Source: Erythrobacter sp. HI0063 (GTDB lineage: Bacteria; Pseudomonadota; Alphaproteobacteria; Sphingomonadales; Sphingomonadaceae). Taken from it: a stretch of 64,000 nt of DNA. The stretch is from contig NZ_LWFF01000346.1 of the NCBI RefSeq assembly GCF_001635685.1, positions 45,987-109,986 of the forward strand, in the 5' to 3' direction. The position numbers were made by a program, and so were the translations under genes. Shown here in pieces: positions 15,969-25,837 of the stretch; position 1 is the first letter of the stretch, and every line of letters starts with the position of its first letter. The notes beneath the pieces were generated by a model, which did not search any database, had not been told where the DNA came from, and saw only the letters and a program-made list of their open reading frames with translations.

Positions 15969-17429
15969 TTACTGCGCGGGTTCTTCCCGCGCGTAATCGT
16001 CATCCCCGAAGGTGGCGCGCAGATCGCCGGTCAGTTCGCGCTGCGGCGGAAGCGAGCGCGCCTGCCGCCGTTCGATCGCCGCGGCGGGCTGCGCATTCGG
16101 AGCGATCACGCGCCAGATGATCCCGGCCGTATCGTCGCTCACCAGCAGCGCCCCGTCCTCGGCCCAGTCGACCCAGGTGGGGCGGCCGCGCGTAGTGCCC
16201 TCGCCCGTCAGGAACCCGGTCAGGACCGGAACCGACTTGCCCTGCGGATTGCCGCGCGCATCGAAGGCGACATAGACCACGTCGTACCCCGAGGCAGGCT
16301 TGCGATTCCATGAGCCGTGCCGCGCGACGAACGCGCCCGAGCCGAATTGCGGACCCATGCGCGCGCCCTCTTCGCTGAAGACGAAACCGAGAGCCGCGAC
16401 ATGCGGGCCCATCGCATATTCGGGACGACGGGCATATTCGGTGAGGTAGGCCGGGATCGGCGCATCGACGCGCTCGTCGATATTGTCGCGCCAGTAAACC
16501 CACGGCCAGCCATATTGCGCGCCGACCGGCACGTTGGTGAGGTAATCGGGCACGAGGTCCGATCCAAGCATGTCGCGCTCGTTCACCGTGGTCCACAGCT
16601 CGCCCGACCACGGGCTGAAATCGAGACCGTTGGCGTTGCGCAGCCCCGCGCCGAACACGCGCTGGCGGTTCGTTTCCAGATCGTATTCCCAGATCAGAGC
16701 GCGGCCTTCTTCGGCCTCCATGCCCTTTTCACCGACATTCGAGGCCGATCCGACTGCGACATAGAGACGATCGCCATCGGGATGGAGGATCAGATTACGC
16801 ATCCAGTGATTGCCGCCGGGCGCCAGATCCATCACCTTGCGAGGGCTTCCTAGGCTGGTCGCGCCCAACTCGTACGGGAAGGCCAGCACGGCATCGTGAT
16901 TGGCGACGTAGAGCGTCCCGTCACCCCAGGCGATACCCGAAGGAGAGGCCAGCTCGTCGGTCAGCGTGGCACGCTGTTCGGCCCGCCCGTCGCCATCGGC
17001 ATCGCGCAGCAATACCAGCTCGTCGGGCGAAACGCCTGCCGCCCCGGCCTGCTCGAACAACAGGCCCGCGATGAAATTGGTGATGGAGAACCCGCCCCCC
17101 TCGCTCGCCGGAGCGCGCGTCAGAGTGACGAGCACGTCGCCATTGGGAAGCGTATAAATCACACGCGGATGATCGAGCCCTTCGGCAAAGCGCCCCACGG
17201 TCAGGCCTTCCGCAGCGACCGGAACCTCGTTCGCGCCCCAGCCGACAGGCTCGGCGATCTTAACGGTCGGGATCGTCTCCGGATCGGGTTCCTGCAGAGT
17301 CGGATCGGTCCCCGCCACTTCGTCCACGCTCAGATCGGCCCGGTCGCCGCGCGTGACGTAGAAGATCGCCGCTGCGATCAGGAGGATGACGATGACGACG
17401 CCGATCAGGACTTTTGTGCGAGTTCTCAT
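15969..17429 (-). CDS. L-sorbosone dehydrogenase-like PQQ-dependent sugar dehydrogenase
   Basis: This is a 486-residue protein with one N-terminal membrane segment (residues 7-26, VLIGVVIVILLIAAAIFYVT) followed by a periplasmic six-bladed propeller of the GSDH/sorbosone dehydrogenase family. Characteristic stretches include ASPSGIAWGDGTLYVANHD, VYWRDNIDER and the late HGSWNRKPASGYDVVYV. Family members oxidise sugars or sugar aldehydes with PQQ, but many are uncharacterised and no PQQ genes are in this window. It converges with the acyl-CoA dehydrogenase gene with one base between them. Confidence 0.82.
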   Translation of the reverse strand: MRTRTKVLIGVVIVILLIAAAIFYVTRGDRADLSVDEVAGTDPTLQEPDPETIPTVKIAEPVGWGANEVPVAAEGLTVGRFAEGLDHPRVIYTLPNGDVLVTLTRAPASEGGGFSITNFIAGLLFEQAGAAGVSPDELVLLRDADGDGRAEQRATLTDELASPSGIAWGDGTLYVANHDAVLAFPYELGATSLGSPRKVMDLAPGGNHWMRNLILHPDGDRLYVAVGSASNVGEKGMEAEEGRALIWEYDLETNRQRVFGAGLRNANGLDFSPWSGELWTTVNERDMLGSDLVPDYLTNVPVGAQYGWPWVYWRDNIDERVDAPIPAYLTEYARRPEYAMGPHVAALGFVFSEEGARMGPQFGSGAFVARHGSWNRKPASGYDVVYVAFDARGNPQGKSVPVLTGFLTGEGTTRGRPTWVDWAEDGALLVSDDTAGIIWRVIAPNAQPAAAIERRQARSLPPQRELTGDLRATFGDDDYAREEPAQ

Positions 17430-17493
17430 GGCCGACAGGTTTAGGCCGCTGCGCGCCTTGCGGCAATGGCGCGTGCATCCTAGCTAGCCGGGC

Positions 17494-17988
17494 ATGTACG
17501 ATTTCCGACCCGCAGACGGCACGCCGAAGCCCGATCTCTATCGCGACCTGCTCGCGGCTGCCGATGCGTTGACCGCCGATGAGGCGGACGGCGTCGCGAA
17601 CATGGCCAATATCGCGGCGCTAATGTGGGAATTTCTGCCGGATGTGAACTGGACCGGCTTCTATCGCACCGATCCGAACTCGCCCGACGGCGAGCTGGTC
17701 CTCGGCCCGTTTGCCGGACGGCCCGCCTGTATCCGGATCCCGAAGGGCAAGGGCGTCTGCGGCGCGGCGGCTGAAAGCGCGGAGACTCAGCTTGTCCCCG
17801 ACGTGCACGCGTTTCCGGGCCATATCGCCTGCGATTCGGAAACCGCTTCGGAACTGGTCGTACCGGTAATGCGCGACGACAAAGTGATCGCGGTTATCGA
17901 TCTCGACAGCCCGAGCAGGGCGCGGTTCGACGAACAGGATCGTGACGGGATCGAGGCGCTCGCCCAAATGCTGGCTTCGCGGATTTGA
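17494..17988 (+). CDS. free methionine-(R)-sulfoxide reductase (GAF domain)
   Basis: A single GAF-domain enzyme of 164 residues that reduces free Met-R-sulfoxide in the cytoplasm. Family signatures are VNWTGFY (51-57), GPFAGRPAC (71-79), GKGVCG (85-90) and VHAFPGHIACD (104-114). The three redox cysteines are present at C79, C89 and C113. No neighbour points to a pathway; it is divergent from the PQQ-type dehydrogenase. Confidence 0.92.
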   Translation: MYDFRPADGTPKPDLYRDLLAAADALTADEADGVANMANIAALMWEFLPDVNWTGFYRTDPNSPDGELVLGPFAGRPACIRIPKGKGVCGAAAESAETQLVPDVHAFPGHIACDSETASELVVPVMRDDKVIAVIDLDSPSRARFDEQDRDGIEALAQMLASRI

Positions 17989-18077
17989 TTCGTACTTTCA
18001 GCGCGATCCGCCCCAAAGGGGGACAGCGCATCTCTGCCGGTTTTACGCACCTTCGACGATGGTGATATCATATGGAT

Positions 18078-18092
18078 TTAACGCCGCATTAA
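18078..18092. promoter_or_regulatory. CtrA-type box TTAA-N7-TTAA upstream of the glycine-zipper gene
   Basis: TTAACGCCGCATTAA is a second perfect full CtrA motif, 30 bases upstream of the ATG at 18123. This places it in the promoter or early leader of an envelope protein gene. Only two such full motifs were noticed in intergenic DNA of this window. Confidence 0.55.
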
Positions 18093-18122
18093 ACGGCGCA
18101 GACTCGCTTTAGCGAGAGGGAG

Positions 18123-18977
18123 ATGATGATGTCCGTACGAACATTCGCCGCCGCACTCGCCACCGGAGCGGGTTTGCTTGCGAGCGCTGCGGGCGCGCAG
18201 ACGATCTACTATGAAGACGGCGATTATCTCTACGCCGTGCCAGCGGAAACCGTTGCTACGCAGACGGTCGAACCGCAGGCGGACGGCCCAATCGTTCTAC
18301 CGCCGCAGGACGTTACGCAGCCGGTCTTCGAGTATAATCCGGTTGTCCAGCCGGTCGATGGGACTGTTGTCGAGGCCGCTGCACCGCGTGGCGGCGTCCG
18401 CTCGATTCCTGCTCGCCAGGCGGGCGAGAGCTATCGCGAAACGTCGCAAATCGGCACACCCTATGCGGGCGCACCTGCTCCGGCTCAAAATTATCCGGTC
18501 TATCGCGGCGCTTACGCTTTTCAGGACGCGCCGCAATCGGGCTATCTTCCCGGGGGCGGACAATTGGTCAGTTTCGATCGCGAAGCGTGGCTCGCCGAAT
18601 GTCGGGCGCGCGTCGGAACTTACGAGGAAAGCGATCGTGCACGCCTCATCGGGACCGTCGTGGGCGCGGCGGCAGGAGGCCTTATCGGCAATCGCGTTGC
18701 GGGAAGCGGGAATCGGCTTGGCGGCACCGTGATCGGTGCGGGGACCGGCGCGGTAGCCGGATCGGTCGTCGGCGATGCGATCGACGATCGTGAGGATGCG
18801 CGGCGCTATCGGGAAGGCTACGGCGAAGATGGCGGCTATTGCGCCGCCTATCTGGACGATTACCTCGCCCGCGCCAGTCAGACGGCGGGCACTGCCACCA
18901 CGACCGTACCGGGCCAGCAATATTTCCTCGTACCGGTAACGGTCGAAGTGGCGCAGCAGCCTGTCTATGTCGACTGA
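18123..18977 (+). CDS. glycine-zipper 2TM envelope protein
   Basis: A 284-residue exported protein whose start is one of three consecutive ATGs (18123, 18126 or 18129). A signal peptide is predicted to end near AGA-Q at residue 25. A proline- and glutamine-rich middle precedes a glycine-zipper segment near 178-222 (VVGAAAGGLIGNRVAGSG and TVIGAGTGAVAGSVVGD), as in Rick_17kDa/OmpA-like anchors and 2TM domains. The function is unknown and probably concerns envelope structure. A small hairpin (CTCGCT-TT-AGCGAG, 18103-18116) abuts the ribosome binding site, and a CtrA-type box lies upstream. Confidence 0.82.
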   Translation: MMMSVRTFAAALATGAGLLASAAGAQTIYYEDGDYLYAVPAETVATQTVEPQADGPIVLPPQDVTQPVFEYNPVVQPVDGTVVEAAAPRGGVRSIPARQAGESYRETSQIGTPYAGAPAPAQNYPVYRGAYAFQDAPQSGYLPGGGQLVSFDREAWLAECRARVGTYEESDRARLIGTVVGAAAGGLIGNRVAGSGNRLGGTVIGAGTGAVAGSVVGDAIDDREDARRYREGYGEDGGYCAAYLDDYLARASQTAGTATTTVPGQQYFLVPVTVEVAQQPVYVD

Positions 18978-19000
18978 CTTGCCGCCAAGCGCCTGAAAAG

Positions 19001-19981
19001 TCAGATTTCTCCGCCGGTCAGGCGCTGGCAGACGAGATCGAGCTGGTCGAGTGTGCGGTAGCGGATGCTCACCGTGCCTTTGCCCGGCTCGTCTGGCTTG
19101 ATACGGACCTGCAGGCCCAGAAACTCCTCCAGATGCGTCTGCACCGCTTCCAAATCGGCATCGACGGGCGATGAGCCGCTGGTACCGGGCTTGCGCTTCG
19201 GCTTCGCGGGCGCCTCGCCGCGGGCCATCCGCTCCACTTCCCGCACCGACAGATCCTGCCGCACCGCCTGCTCCGCGAGTCTAAGCGCCTGTTCGTTGCC
19301 GATCAGGGCACGTGCGTGGCCCATGGAGAGCTTGCCGACCTCGACCAAGTCGAGAACCTGCGAGGGAAGCGCCAGCAGGCGCATGGTGTTCGCCACATGG
19401 CTGCGCGATTTTTCGACCAACGCCGCGATCTCGGCCTGCGTCATGCCCTCGCCTTCCGAGAGGCGGCTGTAGGCGCGCGCTTCCTCGACGGCGTTGAGAT
19501 CTTCGCGTTGGAGATTTTCGATCAGCGCCAGAGCCGTGATTTCACGCGGATCCAGCTCGCGCACGATGGCGGGAATATCGTGCAGGCGCGCCTTTTGCGC
19601 GGCACGCCAGCGTCGCTCGCCCGCAACAAGGCGGTAACGATTGTTACTTTCTGGCGTGACGATGATGGGCTGAATGACCCCGCGCGCGGCGATCGATGCA
19701 GCGAGTTCGGCGAGTGCGTCCTCATCGAAATGTGTGCGAGGCTGATTTGCTAGCGGCGAGATCGCCGAGATCGGGATGGAGCGCAGACCTTCGCGCGATT
19801 CGCCCGGAGCGGCATCTGCTTCGCTAGAGGTCGGTGTAGCATTCGAACTGCGCGCGGGCGCCGCGACCGGCTCCTCGCGGCGAGTCTCGCCCATCAAGGC
19901 GCCCAACCCGCGGCCAAGCTTCCGCTTGCGGATTGCGGCAGGCGATCCGGGCCGCTGATCGTCCTCGTTCCCGGCACTCAT
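19001..19981 (-). CDS. parB: chromosome-partitioning protein ParB
   Basis: ParB binds parS, spreads as a CTP-dependent clamp and recruits ParA. From ATG 19981 it has 326 residues. The N-terminal ParA-contact segment RKRKLGRGLGALMGE is at 18-32, the CTP-binding box GERRWRA is at 121-127, a helix-turn-helix lies near 165-190 (MTQAEIAALVEKSRSHVANT) and a C-terminal dimerisation domain ends the protein. The start overlaps the parA stop as ATGA. It is the last gene of the leftward DUF6489-mnmE-mnmG-rsmG-parA-parB string, and four parS-like sites occur nearby. Confidence 0.97.
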   Translation of the reverse strand: MSAGNEDDQRPGSPAAIRKRKLGRGLGALMGETRREEPVAAPARSSNATPTSSEADAAPGESREGLRSIPISAISPLANQPRTHFDEDALAELAASIAARGVIQPIIVTPESNNRYRLVAGERRWRAAQKARLHDIPAIVRELDPREITALALIENLQREDLNAVEEARAYSRLSEGEGMTQAEIAALVEKSRSHVANTMRLLALPSQVLDLVEVGKLSMGHARALIGNEQALRLAEQAVRQDLSVREVERMARGEAPAKPKRKPGTSGSSPVDADLEAVQTHLEEFLGLQVRIKPDEPGKGTVSIRYRTLDQLDLVCQRLTGGEI

Positions 19982-20754
19982 GCGGCTTTCCTTTCCTGCG
20001 GCAGGCGGCCGATCAATTCTCGCGCCAGAGCGATATAGGCGCGGCTGCCGGGGCATGCATGGTCGTAGATCAACGCCGGCAGGCCATGGCTGGGCGCTTC
20101 CGAGAGGCGAACATTGCGCGGGATGACCGCTTCGAAAACGAGGTTTCCGAGGCAATCGCGCACATCGTCCGCAACTTGGTCCGTCAGGCGATTTCGGCGG
20201 TCGAACATCGTAAGGACCACGCCGATGATGCCGAGATCGGGATTAAAACGCTCCTGCACCCGTTCGACGGTCTGAAGTAGCTGGCTGAGCCCTTCGAGAG
20301 CGAAGAATTCGCACTGGAGCGGTACCAGCAGCGTATCCGCCGCGCCAAGCGCGTTGAGCGTCAGAAGGCCCAGCGAAGGCGGGCAGTCGATGAAACAGAT
20401 ATCGTAGCCGTTCCGTTCCGACAGCGCCTGACCTAGGCGAGCGGTGCGATCGTCCACGCCCACAAGCTCGACTTCCGCGCCCGACAGATCCTGCGTGGCG
20501 GGTACGATATCGAGGCCGGGAACATCCGTCCCCTGCGCGGCCTGGGCGAGCGTCGCTTCCTGCAAGAGCAAATCATAGCTCGAAAATTCGCGTGCATTGG
20601 AGGCGATGCCCAGCCCGGTCGAAGCGTTTCCCTGCGGATCGAGATCGACGAGCAGAGTTTTCCAGCCGGTCGCGGCCATCGCAGTGGCGATGTTGATCGC
20701 GGTAGTCGTCTTGCCGACACCGCCCTTTTGATTGGCGATCGCGATTGTGATCAT
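19978..20754 (-). CDS. parA: chromosome-partitioning ATPase ParA
   Basis: A deviant Walker-type ATPase of 258 residues that drives origin segregation together with ParB. The motif KGGVGKTT is at 10-17, the switch region VDLDPQGNAS is near 37-46, and FIDCPPSLGLLTLNAL is the Walker B region. There is no N-terminal DNA-binding extension, so it is the chromosomal type. Its start overlaps the rsmG stop as ATGA and its stop overlaps parB the same way, so the three are translationally coupled. Confidence 0.97.
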   Translation of the reverse strand: MITIAIANQKGGVGKTTTAINIATAMAATGWKTLLVDLDPQGNASTGLGIASNAREFSSYDLLLQEATLAQAAQGTDVPGLDIVPATQDLSGAEVELVGVDDRTARLGQALSERNGYDICFIDCPPSLGLLTLNALGAADTLLVPLQCEFFALEGLSQLLQTVERVQERFNPDLGIIGVVLTMFDRRNRLTDQVADDVRDCLGNLVFEAVIPRNVRLSEAPSHGLPALIYDHACPGSRAYIALARELIGRLPQERKAA

Positions 20755-21380
20755 GGCCGTGCCTCTATCTGTCCGGATCCCACGATAATGCCCGCCTCAC
20801 CGTCCGTCTTGGAATGTTCCACGTGGAACAGCGCATTTCGCTTTTTCGGAAGCGCATCGACTTCCTGCGCCGCCGACCGCCCCTTGGGCAAGATCCAGCG
20901 CGTTCCCTTTGTGGAGAAGCGTGCGGATAAGTCCAGCAGCTTCGGCAACGGGGCAAAGGCGCGCGCCGTGATAACATCGGCTTCGAAGCTCTCGACCTGC
21001 TCGAGGCGCGTTCCATGCAGCGTGCAATTGGAGAGACCGATAGTCTCGATGGCTTCAGCAAGCCATTCGACACGCCGCTTGCGCGATTCGACCAGATGAA
21101 AGCGGTGTTCCGGACGCGCTATCGCGAGCGCGAGACCGGGAAATCCGGCACCGGTGCCGAGATCCAGCCAGAGGGGCGTTTCATGCGAAACGTAATCCAT
21201 CAGCTGGATCGAATCCGCAATGTGGCGCAGCCACACCTCGTCGAGGCTGCGTGCAGCCACCAAGTTCTGCCGCTCATTTTCCTCACGCAGCATCGCAATC
21301 AAATGCTCGAATCGATCGAGCACGCTCGCGTCGCAACGTGCGGCAACGAAGGCTCGCGCTTCTTCCTCTGTCGCGATCAT
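20751..21380 (-). CDS. rsmG: 16S rRNA (guanine527-N7)-methyltransferase
   Basis: RsmG (GidB) methylates G527 of 16S rRNA. The 209-residue protein shows the SAM-binding motif [16 protein letters not shown] at 71-86 and the family N-terminal stretch [20 protein letters not shown]. The start overlaps the mnmG stop by four bases. Near its 3' end the codons for LFHVEH contain a complete parS sequence, so the C-terminal residues are partly dictated by the ParB site. Confidence 0.95.
   Translation of the reverse strand: MIATEEEARAFVAARCDASVLDRFEHLIAMLREENERQNLVAARSLDEVWLRHIADSIQLMDYVSHETPLWLDLGTGAGFPGLALAIARPEHRFHLVESRKRRVEWLAEAIETIGLSNCTLHGTRLEQVESFEADVITARAFAPLPKLLDLSARFSTKGTRWILPKGRSAAQEVDALPKKRNALFHVEHSKTDGEAGIIVGSGQIEARP
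20815..20830. other. parS site inside rsmG
   Basis: TGTTCCACGTGGAACA is a perfect 16-bp palindrome matching chromosomal parS. It lies within the 3' part of rsmG, about 60 bases from the start of parA. Position next to parAB is the usual arrangement. Confidence 0.9.
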
Positions 21381-23233
21381 GCTGCCTGGCTCTCGCGCCT
21401 GCGCGCCTGGACCAGCAGCGCAGCCAGCGCGGCGGGCGTGATACCCGGTACACGCGCCGCCGCAGCCAGTGTGTCGGGCCGCGCACGAGTAAGCCGCTCG
21501 ATCATCTCGTTCGAGAGGCCGGCGACATCCGCATACGGAAATTCCGGTGCCAACGGGACATGATCATTGGCTCGCAAGTCGCGCAATTCCGCTTCCTGCC
21601 GCGCCAGATAGGGCGCGTAGGCGGCATCTTCGGTCGCTTCGGTCACGACCGGATCGGACCAGTCCCAGTCCTCGGGCATAAAAGATGACAGGTCATCCGC
21701 TTCGACCGATTGGTGCTGGAGCCACTCCGCAAATGTCCGCGGTGCGCCGGTTGGCTCGACCGAAATACCCGCCTCAGCAAGCTCCTTGGGAGCCAAGGAA
21801 GTCTCCAGCGTCGATCGGGCCTGTTCGAGACGCCGCTGCCGCTGCGCGAACCATGCTGCGCGCTCCTCGCCGACGCAGCCGATCGCTTGACCAAGCGGGG
21901 TGAGGCGCGTGTCCGCATTCGCGGCACGCAGACGCAATCGGTACTCTGCGCGCGATGTGAGCATCCGATAAGGCTCGCTCACACCATGAAGAGTCAGATC
22001 GTCGACCATGACTGCGATGTAGGAGTTCGCTCGATTGAGCGCAGGCGCTTCGCGGTCCAGACAGTCTGCAGCTGCGTTCATCCCAGCCACAAGGCCCTGC
22101 GCCGCCGCCTCTTCATATCCGGTGGTGCCATTGATCTGGCCCGCACAATAGAGGCCCGGGATCGCGCGGACCTGCAAATCGCGGGTCAAAGCACGCGGAT
22201 CGATGTGGTCATATTCCACGGCGTAACCGGGGACGACCATCTCAACGCGTTGCAGCCCCTCCATGCTACGCAGCATGGCCAATTGAACGTCTTCGGGCAG
22301 CGATGTGCTGATCCCGTTTGGATAGATCAGATGGGTCCCCAAACCTTCCGGCTCGAGAAACACCTGATGGCCGTCACGATCGCCGAAGCGGTGAATCTTG
22401 TCTTCGATCGACGGACAATAGCGCGGCCCCTGCCCCGCAATCGCTCCGCTGAACAAGGGCGAGCGGTCCAGATTGGCCCGGATAATGTCGTGGCTCGATC
22501 GATTGGTCCGCGTAATCGCGCAGAAGATTTGCGGATTAATTCGCCCGCTGGAGAGAGAAGACATCGTCCAAGCTTCCCCATCCGAAGGTTGTTCTTCCAA
22601 CCGCGCCCAATCGATCGTTCTTCCATCCAGGCGCGGGGGCGTCCCCGTCTTGAGGCGCGCCATCGGCAAGTCCGCGCCGCGCAATTGATCGGCCAGGCGA
22701 TGGGCGGCATTTTCCCCGACGCGACCACCCTCTTGGCGAACCTCTCCGCGATAGAGAATGCCTCCCAGGAAGGTCCCGGTACACAGAATGACCTTCTGTG
22801 CTTCCATGGACATTCCATCGGCGAGATCGACGCCCACCACGCGTTCGCCAACGAAGCGGAGTGCAGCGACTTCCCCTGCCACGATCTCGAGCGTCGAAAG
22901 CGTGGCTAGCTGCGCCTGCACCGAACGCTTGAACAGATGGCGATCGGCCTGAACGCGCGGCCCCCAAACGGCACTGCCCTTTGAGCGATTGAGCATGCGA
23001 TAATGGATCGCGCCGGCATCCGCCGCGCGGCCGATCACGCCGTCCAGCGCGTCGACCTCGCGCACGAGGTGGCCCTTGCCCAGTCCGCCGATCGCCGGAT
23101 TGCAGCTCATCGCGCCGACCGTTTGAGGATCGAAGGTGACGAGCGCGACCCGCAATCCCATGCGCGCGCCTACCGCTGCGGCCTCTACGCCCGCATGCCC
23201 TCCACCGACGACGATGATATCGAATTGCGCCAT
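21377..23233 (-). CDS. mnmG: tRNA U34 carboxymethylaminomethyl synthesis enzyme MnmG (GidA)
   Basis: MnmG is the FAD/NADH partner of MnmE in building cmnm5U34 on tRNAs. I start at ATG 23233 ([19 protein letters not shown]), giving 618 residues; longer in-frame readings run into the parS/mnmE junction. The FAD dinucleotide motif GGGHAG is at 10-15, followed by [21 protein letters not shown] and [10 protein letters not shown]. The C-terminal helical domain, which binds tRNA and MnmE, is intact. It is coupled downstream to rsmG and lies 70 bases after mnmE, with a parS site between them. Confidence 0.97.
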   Translation of the reverse strand: MAQFDIIVVGGGHAGVEAAAVGARMGLRVALVTFDPQTVGAMSCNPAIGGLGKGHLVREVDALDGVIGRAADAGAIHYRMLNRSKGSAVWGPRVQADRHLFKRSVQAQLATLSTLEIVAGEVAALRFVGERVVGVDLADGMSMEAQKVILCTGTFLGGILYRGEVRQEGGRVGENAAHRLADQLRGADLPMARLKTGTPPRLDGRTIDWARLEEQPSDGEAWTMSSLSSGRINPQIFCAITRTNRSSHDIIRANLDRSPLFSGAIAGQGPRYCPSIEDKIHRFGDRDGHQVFLEPEGLGTHLIYPNGISTSLPEDVQLAMLRSMEGLQRVEMVVPGYAVEYDHIDPRALTRDLQVRAIPGLYCAGQINGTTGYEEAAAQGLVAGMNAAADCLDREAPALNRANSYIAVMVDDLTLHGVSEPYRMLTSRAEYRLRLRAANADTRLTPLGQAIGCVGEERAAWFAQRQRRLEQARSTLETSLAPKELAEAGISVEPTGAPRTFAEWLQHQSVEADDLSSFMPEDWDWSDPVVTEATEDAAYAPYLARQEAELRDLRANDHVPLAPEFPYADVAGLSNEMIERLTRARPDTLAAAARVPGITPAALAALLVQARRRESQAA

Positions 23234-23287
23234 GGGCCGCGCATTAGAGCCCCTCACGCGCAGGGTCAAAGCCGTTCGCGGCCTTGA

Positions 23288-23303
23288 CGTTTCACGTGGA
23301 ACA
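23288..23303. other. parS site between mnmE and mnmG
   Basis: CGTTTCACGTGGAACA contains the parS core GTTTCACGTGGAAC, with one arm of each common type. It lies immediately after the mnmE stop codon, about 55 bases before the mnmG start (both genes on the minus strand). Confidence 0.85.
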
Positions 23304-24581
23304 TCATTTGCCGATGCAAAAACGCCCGAACAAGGCGTCAAGCATATCTTCGGTCGATGCACGTCCAAGCAAGGCGTCAAAGGCGCGCCGGGCGAGGCGC
23401 AATTCCTCACCCATGGCGAGAAAGTCCTGCCCTTGCTCAATTGCGGCAAGAGCATCGGTGGCCTCACTTATCGCCGCGCATTGCCGGGCATTCAGAGCCG
23501 CCTCGCCCGGCTTCGGAAGAATCGACCGCGCTCTCCGAGCGATGTCAGTCTCAAGCTCGCCCAAACCCGAACCGGTAACGACAGAAACCACATGCTGCGC
23601 CGCCTGCTTGGTCTCGAAATCCTCCGCATCCGCACGCGCCGCCACTTCGATAGCGCCTTCTGGCCCTTCCCCTTCCGGTCCGAGCCACAGGACGAGATCC
23701 GCACGCTCGAGCTGGGCCCCGGCTCTCTCGATACCGATCCGTTCGATCGCATCCGTGCTGTCGTCGCGCAGCCCGGCCGTGTCCACCAATACGAGAGGCA
23801 CGCCATCGAGCGCAACAGGACGCTCGATGGCATCCCGTGTGGTGCCCGCGACAGGCGAGATGATTGCCGCCGCATCCCGAAGCAAAGCATTAAAAAGGCT
23901 CGACTTTCCGCTATTCGGCGGTCCTGCGAGAACCACGCGCACGCCTTCGCGCAAGCGCTCGACCGGGGGCCGTGACAGCCATTCGGTCATCTCCGCTCGT
24001 AATGCCGCAATCTCGTCGAAGATTTCGCCGGGCAGCTCCTCGACATCGTCCTCGTCGGAGAAATCGAGCACTGCCTCGACCTGCGCACCGAGTGTCAGCA
24101 CCCGATCCCGCCAATTTTCCGCCTGGCGCGAAATCGCGCCGCCGAGCGCGCGCGTTGCCGCCTGACGCTGCAATTCGGTTTCGGCTGAAAGCAGATCGCC
24201 GAGCCCTTCGGCTTCCGCCAGGTCGAGCACACCATTGGCAAAAGCGCGGCGGGTGAATTCTCCCGCCTCGGCACGGCGCAGCCCGGAAACATTCGAAAGC
24301 CTATTCTCGATAGCCGCAATCACGGCGCGCCCACCATGACAGTGGAGTTCTACCAGATCCTCTCCCGTCGCAGTGCGGGGGCCGGGAAACCACAGAACCA
24401 GGGCACGATCGAGCACCCTGCCCTCTTCGTCTCGCAAGGTTCGCAGCGAAGCGCGCCGCGGATCGGGCAACTCGCCCGCCAGCATACTCAACGCCGCGCC
24501 CGCATCCGGCCCGCTGATCCGGATCACGGCAATCGCGCAGGGCGGCGCGCCGCTAGACAGGGCGAAAATCGTGTCGGGCAT
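23304..24581 (-). CDS. mnmE: tRNA modification GTPase MnmE
   Basis: MnmE works with MnmG on wobble uridine modification. The 425-residue protein has an N-terminal tetrahydrofolate-binding domain ([15 protein letters not shown] near 77-91), an inserted G domain (about 210-350) and the C-terminal CIGK at the extreme end, where the invariant cysteine lies. G1 is [10 protein letters not shown] near residue 217, followed by GTTRDAIE (G2) and DTAGLRDD (G3). The expected NKxD (G4) is not seen; the corresponding segment reads AARADAED. The gene begins the mnmE-mnmG-rsmG-parAB string behind DUF6489. Confidence 0.95.
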   Translation of the reverse strand: MPDTIFALSSGAPPCAIAVIRISGPDAGAALSMLAGELPDPRRASLRTLRDEEGRVLDRALVLWFPGPRTATGEDLVELHCHGGRAVIAAIENRLSNVSGLRRAEAGEFTRRAFANGVLDLAEAEGLGDLLSAETELQRQAATRALGGAISRQAENWRDRVLTLGAQVEAVLDFSDEDDVEELPGEIFDEIAALRAEMTEWLSRPPVERLREGVRVVLAGPPNSGKSSLFNALLRDAAAIISPVAGTTRDAIERPVALDGVPLVLVDTAGLRDDSTDAIERIGIERAGAQLERADLVLWLGPEGEGPEGAIEVAARADAEDFETKQAAQHVVSVVTGSGLGELETDIARRARSILPKPGEAALNARQCAAISEATDALAAIEQGQDFLAMGEELRLARRAFDALLGRASTEDMLDALFGRFCIGK

Positions 24582-24610
24582 CGCAACCGCTTCAGTATTA
24601 TGGTGTGCGC

Positions 24611-24880
24611 TCAGCCCGTCTTGCTATCGTCCGGCTTCGTCGAGCCGGGAGCGCGATTGGCCTGCGCCCCTTCCATGAAACTCTGGAACAGCTTGAAGCC
24701 GGCCTGGCCCATGGGCGCCAATTGGCGGGCATATTCCTGAAGCTTTTCGGTGTCGGAAACGCCGGTCATCGCCTTCGACATCATGTCGACATAGACGGCA
24801 TTCGCCTTGCCCACGTCGGGCAGACCCATGAAGCTCCGGGCCTCTTCAGGCGTGCAATCGATTTCGACATGGACCTTCAT
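24611..24880 (-). CDS. DUF6489 family small protein
   Basis: An 89-residue soluble protein. Its start, MKVHVEIDCTPEEARSFMGL, and the following DVGKANAVYVDMMSKAM match a small conserved alphaproteobacterial family (DUF6489) with phasin-like helical character. It ends in a polar tail. It lies 29 bases upstream of mnmE on the same strand and is probably the first gene of the mnmE-mnmG-rsmG-parA-parB operon. Its function is unknown. Confidence 0.8.
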   Translation of the reverse strand: MKVHVEIDCTPEEARSFMGLPDVGKANAVYVDMMSKAMTGVSDTEKLQEYARQLAPMGQAGFKLFQSFMEGAQANRAPGSTKPDDSKTG

Positions 24881-24986
24881 CGCGCTTCCTCCGTTGGCAT
24901 CACATGGCCTATTTGGGTCGCAAGCCGGCGGTGCGCAAGCCGCGTACCGGAGTTTCGGCCTTCAACCTTGCGGGAGATACCACACG

Positions 24987-25691
24987 ATGAGCGAGAATAT
25001 CAGCATTTCGACCCTGTCCGGCGACGGAGACTTCAAAGCCTATGTCGCGCGCCCGGCGGATGAGCCGAAAGCGGCAATCGTCGTCATTCAGGAAATCTTC
25101 GGTGTGAATGCCGGGATTCGCCGCAAATGCGACAAGCTGGCCGAACAGGGATATCTCGCCGTGGCGCCGGACCTGTTCTGGCGGATGCAGCCTGGCATCG
25201 AGCTCGATCCCGATATCGAGCCCGAAATGCAGGAGGCGCTCGACTGGATGGGCAAGTTCGACCAGGACGAAGGCGTTCGCGACATCGAAGCCACGATCAA
25301 ATGGGCGCGCGAGGAAACCGGCGGCAAGAAGGTCGGCGCGGTCGGATACTGTCTCGGCGGACGGCTAGCCTATATGACGGCCGCGCGCACCGATTCCGAT
25401 GCGACGGTGGGCTATTACGCGGTCGGCGTCGATGAATTGCTGCGCGAGAAGGACGCGATCGCCAATCCGCTGATTCTGCACATCCCGACCGAAGACGGCT
25501 TCGTCGACAAGGAAACGCAGAAGAAAATGCACGAAGGGCTCGATTCCCACCCCAAGGTGACGCTCTACGATTACGAAGGGATGGATCACGGTTTCGCGAC
25601 CGAGTTCGGCCAGCGCCGTAACGAGGAGAATGCCGACCTTGCCGACAAGCGGACGGCGGAATTCTTCGAGAAACATCTCGGCGGGAAATAA
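24987..25691 (+). CDS. dienelactone hydrolase family protein
   Basis: An alpha/beta hydrolase of 234 residues starting at ATG 24987 with GGGAG upstream. The family pattern is clear: VVIQEIFGVNAGIRRKCDKL near 31-50, the nucleophile elbow GYCLGG with a cysteine near residue 119, and the late EGMDHGF with the catalytic histidine near 203. The acid (aspartate) lies near HIPTEDGFVD. Dienelactone hydrolases open lactone rings in aromatic degradation, but most genomic homologues act on unknown esters. No catabolic neighbours are present. Confidence 0.88.
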   Translation: MSENISISTLSGDGDFKAYVARPADEPKAAIVVIQEIFGVNAGIRRKCDKLAEQGYLAVAPDLFWRMQPGIELDPDIEPEMQEALDWMGKFDQDEGVRDIEATIKWAREETGGKKVGAVGYCLGGRLAYMTAARTDSDATVGYYAVGVDELLREKDAIANPLILHIPTEDGFVDKETQKKMHEGLDSHPKVTLYDYEGMDHGFATEFGQRRNEENADLADKRTAEFFEKHLGGK

Positions 25692-25700
25692 CCTAAGTCG

Positions 25701-25718
25701 ATGCGCGATCTGGCGCAT
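25701..25718. terminator. hairpin after the dienelactone hydrolase gene
   Basis: ATGCGC-GATCTG-GCGCAT forms a perfect 6-bp stem, ten bases after the stop codon. No T run follows, so its role as a terminator is only possible. The remaining gap to 25837 shows nothing else recognisable. Confidence 0.3.
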
Positions 25719-25837
25719 GACTGCGCCATAGCCGACGGTGCCGGGGCTCCACTGGGTCTCGGCACTGTCGGTGGACGTACGGCGCCTGACGATGCAAGGC
25801 TAGCATCGGCGCAGATGCACGTTTTCGGAGACGCAGA

